A DNA stretch of 64,000 bases from Symbiodinium sp. CCMP2592 (lineage: Eukaryota > Sar > Dinophyceae > Suessiales > Symbiodiniaceae). Positions within the stretch are counted from its first letter, which is position 1. The number at the start of each line of letters is the position of its first letter. The stretch covers positions 1 through 64,000 of the forward strand of contig CAJNDT010001301.1 of the NCBI GenBank assembly GCA_905221615.1, written 5' to 3'. This document shows positions 33,337 to 43,128 of the stretch, one piece after another. The notes beneath the pieces are model-generated. The model searched no databases. It worked only from the letters and a program-made list of their open reading frames with translations, and was not told where the DNA came from. Position numbers and translations under genes: made by a program.

Positions 33337-34542
33337 ATGGCCGGAGTGACATTGGACTCGGAAGCAGCCTTTAAAGAACGTGCTTTGAAGGTGGGACTCT
33401 CTGCTGCAAATCACGCCACCCTGGAAGCGCAGGGATACAGCACTTTTGGCGCCTTGGCTTTCGCAGTTTCAGCCTCGCCCAACAGCGTCAGCGAGGAAGA
33501 GGTCAAGGAATGGATTCGTGCAGTCTTCACACCGGCACCCGACCACCACCAGGTTTCCTGCTTGCGACGTTTGCTTTTCGAGGCCCAGGCCCTCTCAATC
33601 AGTGACATGAAGAACCGAGTGGAGCCTTCAAACGATTTCGTCACCAGGAAGATGCCAGTTGCCGAGCGCCTTGCCAGGCAAAAGGCGCAGGAATCCCGGC
33701 TCACAGGGATACATTTTTCGCCAGAGACCACACCATCCCATGGTGTGGTAGATCGACTTGTGGAAATGCTTGAAACCGGGACACTAGTCTACCTGCCTCC
33801 CGGTAAGTACCTCTCAAGGGCTCAGGAAATTCAGTCGGCCAAAGCAGACAAAGCTTTGTCGATTGATTCAGATGGAAACCTTAAGGTCACTTCCAAGCTT
33901 GACAAGTTCGAACATTGTGACACGGGTTCCGAGTGGACCCTTCGCCAGGCTTGGGCGAGAAGGAGCCTCGCCTTTGATCTTGCGGGCCTCGCGACATATC
34001 AGGCCATGGAGGCTTGGGTGCATAAGCTTTTTGTGACACTTGAGCGGCCTTCCCCTCCTGGCTACCACGGAGTGGCGTTGACTCAAATCGTGGCAGCCGA
34101 TCGTCACTTGTTCACCCTGGCCGCCTCCAATCTGCTAGGAGCCCTTGCTGCCGCCCCGGGCCGCGTCAAACCGCTTGATGAACAGCTTAAGCTCCTCAGC
34201 GATCACAGTGATGTGTTGCAGTTTCTGAATCACCTGCCTGCCCAGAGCTTGCCGTCCAATCCTCTCAAGCGCTCCGAGAAAGGTGACACCCCCAAAGGCC
34301 GAGGCAAAGGCAAAGGCAAGAAAGGCAAGGATCGTGGAACTGCTGCTTCCATTACCGTGCCTGAGGGAGCAGTCACTAAGGTGAATGACAAACCTGTGTG
34401 TTTCGCCTTTAACTGCGGCTCCTGCAAGTTCAAGGTGTCCAAGAAAGGCAGGTGCGGGCGAGGCTTTCACCTGTGTTGGTGGAAAAGCTGTGGTGGTGCC
34501 CACCCGGGGCACGAGTGCACAAAGGCTCGCCCGAATCAGTGA
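33337..34542 (+). CDS. YR-A Gag-like protein with zinc-knuckle end
   Basis: 401 aa from ATG 33337. The N-terminal two thirds are helical and resemble the YR-B Gag. A basic stretch (GRGKGKGKKGKDRG) is followed by a Cys/His cluster (CFAFNCGSCKF ... CGRGFHLC ... CGGAHPGHEC), probably for binding element RNA. It terminates in TGA at 34540-34542, in the same frame as the downstream pol. This stop is the candidate readthrough site. Confidence 0.8.
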   Translation: MAGVTLDSEAAFKERALKVGLSAANHATLEAQGYSTFGALAFAVSASPNSVSEEEVKEWIRAVFTPAPDHHQVSCLRRLLFEAQALSISDMKNRVEPSNDFVTRKMPVAERLARQKAQESRLTGIHFSPETTPSHGVVDRLVEMLETGTLVYLPPGKYLSRAQEIQSAKADKALSIDSDGNLKVTSKLDKFEHCDTGSEWTLRQAWARRSLAFDLAGLATYQAMEAWVHKLFVTLERPSPPGYHGVALTQIVAADRHLFTLAASNLLGALAAAPGRVKPLDEQLKLLSDHSDVLQFLNHLPAQSLPSNPLKRSEKGDTPKGRGKGKGKKGKDRGTAASITVPEGAVTKVNDKPVCFAFNCGSCKFKVSKKGRCGRGFHLCWWKSCGGAHPGHECTKARPNQ

Positions 34543-34569
34543 AAGCCCGCAGGGACCGCGGCGCACCCT

Positions 34570-37500
34570 GTGGATTCCCAGTCGTCGCAGTGCCAGGCAA
34601 ATGTGCTTGCAGAGCCAAGGGGCCCTCCTTTGCACCCTGCCGAAATCTTTGCAACATCCCTTTTGGAACTTTCTTCGGCCAGTCGTGTAGATTTGCTGAA
34701 GCTTTTTGACTTGCTCCCTCACGAGGATGCGCCTACTGCTGGGCGTGCAGAAGCTGGAGGTTTTTCCTTCGGCACCGGCACCTGGGTGCATGGAAACCTT
34801 GTGGGATTGCGAAACAACTGCCGCCTTTTCCCTTTAAGCACTAAAGTTTTTACTCGTTTTGTGTTGCAGGAGTGCCCCAGCCACTCCTTTTCTGCCATAG
34901 TCATCCTTGACAACGTTTGCACTGTCGCGCACCGCGACACTCATAACCTAGAGTCGGCTCGCAATGCTGTTTTCGGGCTGTCTGATTACTCAGGCGGCGA
35001 AGTCTGGGTCCAGAATGCTCAGGGCCTCACGCCCCTGGAGGTGAATGGCAAGAGGCTTCTGGGAGTTGCTTTGCCAACGATCCCGGGCCCTGCTGTCTTC
35101 TCAGCCAGATCGGCCCTACATGCGACCTTACCATGGTCTGGCCGCCGTGTAGTCTTAGTTGCGTACACAACAAATTTCATCGACAAATTGTCGACCGCTG
35201 ATGCTGACTTCGCTTCCAGCTTGGGCTTTGCCGCGTGTCAGCATTCTATCCACAAGCTGAGCCGCCAGCCTTTTGCGGTGGAGGTCTTCAGCGGCACCGC
35301 TGTTTTGTCTCGGGCCCTCTTCGCCGCTGGCTTTGCAACTCTGGCCGTCGATCACCGGCCTCGCGCCGCTCTTATGCCAACAGTGCGCTTGGATCTCGCT
35401 CAAGAGGCCCAGCAAGATCTGCTTATGGATCGTCTTCGAGCAACCCCTCCTGATGCAGTGCATATAGCCCCGCCTTGCGGTACCGCCAGCCGAGCCCGTG
35501 AGCGCCCCCTGCCATCAGCGCTGCTGAAACAGGGCGTTCGAGAGCCCAAGCCCTTGCGATCTGCTCGGTATCCCTTGGGTTTGCCAAGCCTTGACAAAGC
35601 CTCATCTCAATACCACCGCGTGCGGCAGGCAAACCTGCTCTACCTCTTCACTTTCAACTTGGTCTGCTGGGCGCTTGAGAATGCTGTGCCTTTCACGCTT
35701 GAGAATCCCGCCAACAGTCACTTTTGGGCCGTTTTTGCTTCGCTGGCTCGTGCCCGCCCTAAAGCTGCCTGGCATCGCTTCAGCCACAGAACCTTTCAGG
35801 TGGAGTTTGATCACTGCATGTATGGCGGGGCTCGGCCGAAAACTACGCGGTTGCTCACCAATTGCAAGCAGATGGCCGACTTGTGTGCCCGTTGCGATCG
35901 CTCTCATGATCACGCCCCTTGGGGGGCTCAGCGCGGGCCCCATGGCTGGGTTTTCGCCACTCACCTCGAGGCTTCCTATCCCGTCCAGCTTGCTGAAGCC
36001 TTGGCTGCACGCTTCAGCGCCCAAGCTCAGGCCTCTGGCCTCTCCTTTTGCCCACGGCCGCTGGACGTGCAACATGCTGCTTACGCCGCCCAGGGCGTGC
36101 AGCATCGCAAGAGTCAGCCTCTCATCTCCGAGTTTGCCGCCATAAAGCATGTGCCCAAGTCGGCCGTCGACGACTCTTGCATGAAGGTTCTCACGGCCCC
36201 AATGATTGGGGTGAAGACGGGGGGCCTGCCGAAACCCTCTGACCATGAGCCTTCGTCCATTTTCGAGCACCCTGGGCCCCCAGAGGGAAACCCTGTCCCC
36301 TCGCCTGCCTCTTCGGGTTTAGTCCCCAACCCCTTGTGTGAAACCCCGCGGCACGCAGGACCCGAGCCTGGTGCGGGGCAGGGGATGGTTACCGTTGGGG
36401 TTTATCGTAGTCCCGAAGTGTGGGTAAAGGAGGCCCTTAAGCTGCCGCATCCGATGGACTCGAATAACCCTCTGGCCGAAGCCACCATGATGGCCATCAA
36501 GGAAAATCTTACTTCGGAGGCTAAGGTGCTTAAGCTTAAGCAAAAGATTGCCCTGACTAAGATGGAGATCCGGGCCAAGCAACTTGAGTCGCAGGAGAGA
36601 GCACTGCATCAGTCAAAGCCACCTTGGATGCAAAAAGTCCTCAAAGGAAAGCGCATTCTGTTGCTGCGCGACCTGTTGTCGCAGCACGGTTTTGATGACA
36701 TGGGGGTCGTGGACCTCGTTAGCGACGGGTCACATCTAGTGGGGTCCGCTCCGAAGCCCGAATGCTTTGAAACGCGCGTTAGGCTGGCAAAGCTCTCTCC
36801 CGAGGCCTTAAGAGCTGCAGCCCAGGACTTGAGGAAAGCCATCCTTGCAAATCCCAGGAAAGTCTCTGCGGACGAGGCGGCTGAACTTCGGAAGGTCTCA
36901 GATGAAGAGACGGCTGAAGGTTTCCTCTCGGGACCGTTCGAGTCCGAGGATGCAGTGTCAGACCACCTCGGAACCCAAGATTGGGTGGCTGTGAGGAGAT
37001 TTCTCCTTCAGCAGTCCGATAAGAAGCGTCCCATTGATGACGGCCACGAGGCCCACCTCAACGATGCTTATGGGTCGGCCATCCGCTTGAGGCTCCAGGA
37101 TAGTGCGTACTTTACGGCCATGGCACTGGCTGTTGCAAAGATGCAAAAGGACCTGGGTGTGCATGTTCCATGGAAGGTCAAATGCCTAGACTTGTCGAAG
37201 GCTTACAAACAATTTTGTGTAAGCGAGCGGGATAGGTGCCTTTCGGTTATAGTCATTTTCGACGAAAAAGGAAAGCCAACCTGGTATGTGGCGAACGCCT
37301 TAATGTTTGGTGCCGCTGCCAGCGTTTTTAGCTTTAACCGTATAAGTCGGGCCATACATTTCTTGTTCACCAAAGTCTTGAACGTGGTGTGCTCGTACTT
37401 CTATGATGACTACCCGATGTTATCCCGCTCCGACATGGCAGAGGCAACTGATGAGGCGTGCGGCCGCATGCTGAGTCTGCTTGGCATCCGATATGCCGAG

Positions 37501-38400
37501 ACGGGGACTGGATCCAAAGGTTTGCCCTTCGATGCATCATGCAGTGTTCTGGGACTCAAAATGTCAGTGGAACATCTTCACTTGGGGAAGCTCTCGATTT
37601 CAAACAAACCGGGAAGAATAGAGCGGCTCGTGGAGTTGTTTGGCAAGGTCAAAGCCGAGGGATCGATGACAAAGCATTTTGGCCAGGTGTTGCTTGGACT
37701 TTTGCGTTTTGCGGCAGGCTCATGTGTGGGCATGTCGCTAAATCACATTTGCGCTGACTTGAATAGGATAGTCCATGGTGAAGCTTTTCCCTCTCCCGAG
37801 GAGTTTGCAAAGCTTTGTGATCGGGCTTTGGATTTTCTTGGCAGTGCCCGTCCAAGGGAGGTGAAGGTGTCAGATCGAAAGGAGGTGGTTCACATCTTCA
37901 CGGATGGGTCTCTTGAAGGCGACTTCGCTGGCATAGGGGCCGTGATGATTGATTCGGCCGACGGCTTCACGCGTGTGTTGCAAGGTGAGCTCCCGCCTGA
38001 GCTCAGGAACGCATGGCGAAACGAGGCCAGCGAACACTTGATCTGCCAGGTCGAGTTATATGCGATTTTCTGTGCAAAGCTTGTTTTCCGGGAACGGCTG
38101 GAGGGCAGGCGAGTCGTCTATTGGATAGACAATGAGCCTGCACGTCTAGCCCTTGTGAAGGGCGTGAGCAGATCTTGCATTATGGATCGCATGCTTCGCG
38201 AGCTGTGTAGGCTTGAAGACAACATGATCTCCTACGCGTGGTACGCTCGAGTACCGTCGAAGTCGAACATCGCCGACGGACCTTCAAGGGGCAAGGGCGA
38301 TGATGTGGCCAGAGCGTTGGGCCTGGTCAGTGCAGAGACGTTCCCTGGATGCATTCCATGGCAGCACTTGTTATGGGGGCAATCGGGTGCTGACACATAG
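34570..38400 (+). CDS. YR-A pol: 2OG-oxygenase-like, C5-methyltransferase-like, RT, RNase H
   Basis: 1,276 codons from 34570 (GTG); the frame is open back to 34543, directly after the Gag TGA. 2OG/Fe(II)-oxygenase-like domain first (about 65-205): H121-x-D123, GGEVW, H184, R192. C5-methyltransferase-like domain next (about 233-470): FSGTA at 240, PPC 301-303 with candidate Cys303, ENP 378-380, YGGARPKTTRLLTN. A coiled-coil-like linker (about 640-680) follows. RT: D874 (CLDLSKAY), LMFGAAAS, FYDD 944-947. RNase H: D1112, E1162, D1187, D1236. All catalytic positions of RT and RNase H are kept. The last codons lie in repeat B1. Confidence 0.85.
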   Translation: MDSQSSQCQANVLAEPRGPPLHPAEIFATSLLELSSASRVDLLKLFDLLPHEDAPTAGRAEAGGFSFGTGTWVHGNLVGLRNNCRLFPLSTKVFTRFVLQECPSHSFSAIVILDNVCTVAHRDTHNLESARNAVFGLSDYSGGEVWVQNAQGLTPLEVNGKRLLGVALPTIPGPAVFSARSALHATLPWSGRRVVLVAYTTNFIDKLSTADADFASSLGFAACQHSIHKLSRQPFAVEVFSGTAVLSRALFAAGFATLAVDHRPRAALMPTVRLDLAQEAQQDLLMDRLRATPPDAVHIAPPCGTASRARERPLPSALLKQGVREPKPLRSARYPLGLPSLDKASSQYHRVRQANLLYLFTFNLVCWALENAVPFTLENPANSHFWAVFASLARARPKAAWHRFSHRTFQVEFDHCMYGGARPKTTRLLTNCKQMADLCARCDRSHDHAPWGAQRGPHGWVFATHLEASYPVQLAEALAARFSAQAQASGLSFCPRPLDVQHAAYAAQGVQHRKSQPLISEFAAIKHVPKSAVDDSCMKVLTAPMIGVKTGGLPKPSDHEPSSIFEHPGPPEGNPVPSPASSGLVPNPLCETPRHAGPEPGAGQGMVTVGVYRSPEVWVKEALKLPHPMDSNNPLAEATMMAIKENLTSEAKVLKLKQKIALTKMEIRAKQLESQERALHQSKPPWMQKVLKGKRILLLRDLLSQHGFDDMGVVDLVSDGSHLVGSAPKPECFETRVRLAKLSPEALRAAAQDLRKAILANPRKVSADEAAELRKVSDEETAEGFLSGPFESEDAVSDHLGTQDWVAVRRFLLQQSDKKRPIDDGHEAHLNDAYGSAIRLRLQDSAYFTAMALAVAKMQKDLGVHVPWKVKCLDLSKAYKQFCVSERDRCLSVIVIFDEKGKPTWYVANALMFGAAASVFSFNRISRAIHFLFTKVLNVVCSYFYDDYPMLSRSDMAEATDEACGRMLSLLGIRYAETGTGSKGLPFDASCSVLGLKMSVEHLHLGKLSISNKPGRIERLVELFGKVKAEGSMTKHFGQVLLGLLRFAAGSCVGMSLNHICADLNRIVHGEAFPSPEEFAKLCDRALDFLGSARPREVKVSDRKEVVHIFTDGSLEGDFAGIGAVMIDSADGFTRVLQGELPPELRNAWRNEASEHLICQVELYAIFCAKLVFRERLEGRRVVYWIDNEPARLALVKGVSRSCIMDRMLRELCRLEDNMISYAWYARVPSKSNIADGPSRGKGDDVARALGLVSAETFPGCIPWQHLLWGQSGADT

Positions 38401-38664
38401 CGGATTCTCTTACCGCAAACCGCTTTGTGGAAACTCTACCACACGTGTTATGCACCGAAGTTGTCGGTGCGAAAACCCTTTTCGAACAGCCCCTTTCGAG
38501 TGCTCGGAAGAAAAGAGATCGCGACTTCAGTTGTGCGAATATATTCGGGAGCATTTTTGATAACTGGCTCCAATACTTATTATATTCTCGGGCATTCTTT
38601 ATATTGAGCCCGGATACTGTTTCACGAATCTTTATGCAATATACGGTTCTGGAGTTTTGTGGAA
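38375..38664 (+). repeat. YR-A split direct repeat B1
   Basis: 290 bp, matching B2 at 38965-39254. It contains the pol stop (38398-38400) and ends GTGGAA directly at the start of A2. Confidence 0.9.
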
Positions 38665-38921
38665 GACACGTTTCCGCGGGCGGATAACTCTTTCCACCTA
38701 AACTCCAAGGTTGTTTTATTTGAGGGAAATCCCTCGCCCTCAAAATGGCGACAACCGCGAACCGTTTAATTGCATGATTTCAATCTTTTAAATTTGTGTG
38801 AAATCATGATTTTATCACACAAATGTTTTTATACCTGTCTGGTCTTTGCATGCAGTTCTTTTCACGCATGTCTCAGTTCCGAATGTTTAATGCACCGGCA
38901 GTTTGTAGCTCAAGTGGCTTT
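38665..38921 (+). repeat. YR-A split direct repeat A2
   Basis: 257 bp, nearly identical to A1 (21211-21467; CCTTC versus CCCTC near 38732). The 43-bp spacer to B2 (38922-38964) contains AAAATTTTTGTCCCACCC, a word also found near the A/B2 edge of YR-B in the form AAATTTTTTGTCCCGCCC. Confidence 0.9.
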
Positions 38922-38964
38922 GGGAGCCACAAAGAAAATTTTTGTCCCACCCACCCACTCCTGG

Positions 38965-39254
38965 GGGGGCAATCGGGTGCTGACACATAGCGGATTCTCT
39001 TACCGCAAACCGCTTTGTGGAAACTCTACCACACGTGTTATGCACCGAAGTTGTCGGTGCGAAAACCCTTTTCGAACAGCCCCTTTCGAGTGCTCGGAAG
39101 AAAAGAGATCGCGACTTCAGTTGTGCGAATATATTCGGGAGCATTTTTGATAACTGGCTCCAATACTTATTATATTCTCGGGCATTCTTTATATTGAGCC
39201 CGGATACTGTTTCACGAATCTTTATGCAATATACGGTTCTGGAGTTTTGTGGAA
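38965..39254 (+). repeat. YR-A split direct repeat B2
   Basis: 290 bp. It ends GTGGAA, after which ORF2 of L2 resumes at 39255 with no target duplication. Confidence 0.9.
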
Positions 39255-42200
39255 ATCCCTACTCGTGAACCTCATGAGACAGGAATCCGTGCAGTTAGCC
39301 TCTTTGCAAGAAGTGGACGTCAATGTTGAGTCTGCAGTCGGCTATTGCAAGCATTGGAAGACTCAGGGCTTCACGGCAGTGCTGGCGCCCTTGGACGCCG
39401 ACAGACGCCAACACCGTGTTGCTCTGATTTCCTCGATGCCTATCAAGCCTATTGCACTAGGGGGTGTTTTTGATGACTCCAGGGTCGCTGCAGGTCTGAT
39501 CGAGCTACAACGCCAAGGGCACAAAATGTCAATTTTAGTCCTTGCCGTTTATGGTTACCCTGGTAATCTCCCGAAAACTTCCCTACTTGTGGAAAGTCTT
39601 TTTGAGAAAGCCGCCACCTTCGGCGGCCCAGTGCTCGCCGTAGGGGACTGGAATGCTGTTGAGGAGGAAGGTGCCCTCGCTCGCTTCGTGACCTCAGGAT
39701 GCCTGATCCCACTCGACGATGGTGATCGCAGTGACCTCAGGCACACCAATCCCGCCCGAAACAGAAGAATAGATTATGGCGTGAGCACTGCACACATCCG
39801 TGCCGACGCCGTGCTGCACTACGATCGGGCTGATATTTCGGACCATCTCTGTGTCGCTTATAGCTTGAACTTGGAGACTTGGGTGGAGTGTGCCGGCCTC
39901 CCTAGATTTAAGCCTGTTGAACAAACGGACCCCCAACTCATCATGAACCGCTTTTGCAAAGCTTGGGAACCACGAGTTTTCGAGTCCTACTTAGAAGCTG
40001 CTGACGTGGACCAGGCCCTTGTGCATCTTTATACTGTTGCCGAAACTTGTTTGCGATCGGAAAACCCGACTTGTGACAAGGCCATCAGCCGTGCACTCCT
40101 CTGGGATCCTGAGCGCAACGTGTGCCGCCCACACCACACTACGACTGAAGGTCATGCCTCCTTGACGTTGCACACCTTGCGCAAATTGGACAGTCAATTG
40201 CGACAATTGCGTTGTCAGCCTTTCGACCACAACCTGCGAATTGCGGTGCGAAGAAAATGCGGGGACCTGCGTCGCCGACTCCCTGACTGCCCTTTCTTTG
40301 ACCTTAATGATCTTGACGCCACTCTCGCTAGAGTTGAAGCCTTGCGGTCGGACTTGACTGCCCAGGAAAAGCAAATACGCATCGCCAGGTGGAGGACTGA
40401 AACCAACAATGTCACTGCTGCCACTGCCTGGGTCAAGCGGTGGGCTGCGCGCCGTGTCGAGCTTGACACCCCGCCCTGCGAGTTGGCCAAAGCTCCCACT
40501 GACATCCACCCCACTTCTGTCGTCAATACTCAAAGCAGGGTGTGGATGAATAAGTGGTCTTGCGATTCCGAGCCCATAAACCAGGCAGACCTGGCCGAAA
40601 TCTTGAGTGCCCTCCCCAGGCCGACTCAGGCTTCAGTGGACTTATCAATCAAGGGGCAGGAACTTTTTGACGCGGTCAAAAGAATGTCCCACAAGGCCGT
40701 CGGCCCCGACCAATGGGGTGCCGAGACCCTGCACCTGCCATCTGAGTGGTGGGAAGCCTTGGGACGACTCTGGACATTTGTGCTCTCCAGTGGGCAAGTC
40801 CCACTGCTGTGGAGACGTGCGTTGGTAATACTTGTCCCTAAAGCACATACTGAGTACCGCCCCATAGCGCTGACCTCCTTCTTTTGGCGCGCAGGTGCCC
40901 GCATCCTGTGCAGGCGTATGCAAGCGTGGATTGCATCGTGGTGCTCGCCCCAGGCTGCTGGAGGAGCCCCAGGCAAAGGCACCACTGACGCTCATGGCGT
41001 CATCTTGCAGAGCTGGCACCAGGGTGCCAAAGCCTGCATTCAACAAGACTTATCCGCGTATTCTGACAGCATCAGGCTCCCACAGCTGCTCACCATCCTT
41101 GACCACATGCGAGCCCCGCCGTGCCTGGGCAGGCTGCTGGCATCGTTCTACAGTAATGCTCAAAGGTTGTTCAAGGTCTCCAAAGTCACCAATGAAAGGT
41201 GGAGGACGCCTACCAAAGGCCTTCTGCAGGGGTGCCCCCTGTCTCCCCTGTGCGCCCTTCTGATCGGCAATGTGTGGCATGCTTACGTCACCCGAGGCGG
41301 TCCCACCAAGGCGCTTATCTTCGTGGACGATAGGCTCTTATGGGCGCCGCCAGGGGCCAGGGACGTGGAGGCGGCTCTCGTGGATGGGGTGACGCGAAGT
41401 AACTTCTTTGATAAGGTCATGAATTTTACCTGCCGTCCGTCTAAGTGCGCGATTGTCGAGCCTAAGGCCCGCCCCAAGCTGAGTGCACTAGCGGCACAGT
41501 TGGGATATCCGACCCGTCACCGTTTGGAAATCTTGGGCCTTACGGTTGAGCTTGACAGTGGAAAAACCGGCTTACTTAAGCTCAGTGTTGACACCCTCCA
41601 GGCTCGCCTTCGCGCCCTAAACATCCTGAACCCCTCTTTCGGTGTGGCAAGGGTCGTGTGTTCCAGTTTGGTTTTCGCTGCCCTGGCTTGGGCTGCAGGC
41701 ATCGCAGCCCCGGAAGCGAAGGATCTCACCGCCATCCGCAAGTCGGTCCACCGAGCCCTCAAACCTCAGATCACAGGCGAAACTCCATGGGTCCTTCTAG
41801 CCGAAGTCCACGGGTGGCAGTGGGACCCCAAATGGCTTTTGCAATGGAGGGCCTTACGTGCAGTCGAGAGACAAGTGACAAGGGGTGCAGCTCAGAGTGA
41901 CAACCCGGTGCAGGCTGTCCTCCCCCATGCCGTCAGCACCGCCACCGACTTGGGCTGGACACTTGAACTCAATGGTGCCGCCATCTCTCGAGTCGACGAT
42001 GCCGGGCAGACACGACGTTTCTGGTTCGGGTGGCAGAACATCCAGGTTTTGCGCGACTGGCTCACCGAAGAGCACCGCAAGCGAGGCATCGCAAACTGTG
42101 GACGTGTCAAGACATCTTACCACCGTGCAGAGGTAGGCCTTGCTATGGGCCTGAATCTTGATGCACCGTGCCCGAGCATCCGCTTCGCCCTGGCTGGCCA

Positions 42201-43128
42201 CAGACTTCTTGGACAGAGTCAGTCACTTGATGTTCGCCGAGCCTCTCTGGCTACAGGCGGTTCGGCCTGGTACCACCGTCAGCGCCTCCCTTCTATGCGT
42301 GATTCTGAGGTCAAATGCCTGTGCAATCTCTCCTGGCCCTCGCGGGCCCACGTTACGTGGGTATGCCCAAAGACAGTTGTGCACAGGCAGGGTCTACGGA
42401 CCCCCACGAACAGAGTAGAAGAAAGGCTGTTTGGAGCCCCCCTGCCGGAATACCCAGCTGCCCCGGATGGCAACCAGGTCCCAGCCATGATTCAGGCTTT
42501 ACGGGCCCACTTCTGCCAGGTCCTGACACATGATGCCGGCAACATTCTTGTTGCCAGTGATGGGAGCCATCATCTTGGGGTAGGTGCTTGTGCAGTGGTG
42601 ACGGAGAGTTCCGAAGACACCTTCTCCGCAGGAGATGATGCCGAAGACCAATCTCCCTTTCGATACGAGATGGTCGGTTTAAATGCCCTCCTGCAGGCTC
42701 TCCCGAGGGGGCAGCGGTACAACAACTCCACCGTGACCGTCTTGGTCGATTGCCAAAGTGCTTTGGATTCAGTTCAGCGTCCCGACACCAGCAAGCTCCG
42801 GTGCCTGGCGGAGGAGTCGGCTTCTTTGCTACAGGCACTCCGTCAGGACTACAAGGCTGTCCACCTGGTGTGGGTCCCATCGCACAACAAACGACTTGAT
42901 TGGCAACCGCCTCTCAGCTTGGATGATCGCCGGTGCCGTGACCTGAACGACAAGGCCGACCGGGCTGCCAACCAACGACGTGACTCGCGGGCCCAAGGCT
43001 CCTCTCGAGTGGAGTGGCATCGCCGCTTTGAGGAAGCTGAGCGATGGGAAGTTGCTGCCATCTCCGCGGCCGCTGCGTCATCTGCCCTTCTTTACGATCA
43101 CCTCAAACCTTCTGATTCCCCTCCCTAG
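39255..43128 (+). pseudogene. LINE ORF2 (L2), open but severed from its start
   Basis: An open frame of about 1,290 codons; the first in-frame ATG is at 39274. APE-type endonuclease: LQEVD, GDWN, RIDYG, SDH. RT: QQDLSAYSDSIR, where L1 and L4 have YFDS, so Phe is replaced by Ser next to the catalytic Asp; GCPLSP; FVDD. RNase H: ASDGSHH, YEMVGLN, LVDCQSA, NDKADRAAN. It has no internal stop, but YR-A separates it from the N-terminal Asn motif (21173-21210). I class it as disrupted, not decayed. Confidence 0.85.

Larger units (their letters stand above)
21211..39254 (+). mobile_element. YR-A: tyrosine-recombinase retrotransposon (Ngaro-like layout)
   Basis: The order is A1 (21211-21467), spliced-leader relic, YR recombinase, Gag-like, pol (oxygenase, methyltransferase, RT, RNase H), B1 (38375-38664), A2 (38665-38921), B2 (38965-39254). 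Split direct repeats A1-ORFs-B1-A2-B2 are the hallmark of the Ngaro/PAT type of YR retrotransposon. There is no target duplication. YR-B is inserted in its recombinase gene; without it, YR-A is about 8.9 kb. The stretch 21489-21826 is leader without an ORF of note. Confidence 0.9.
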
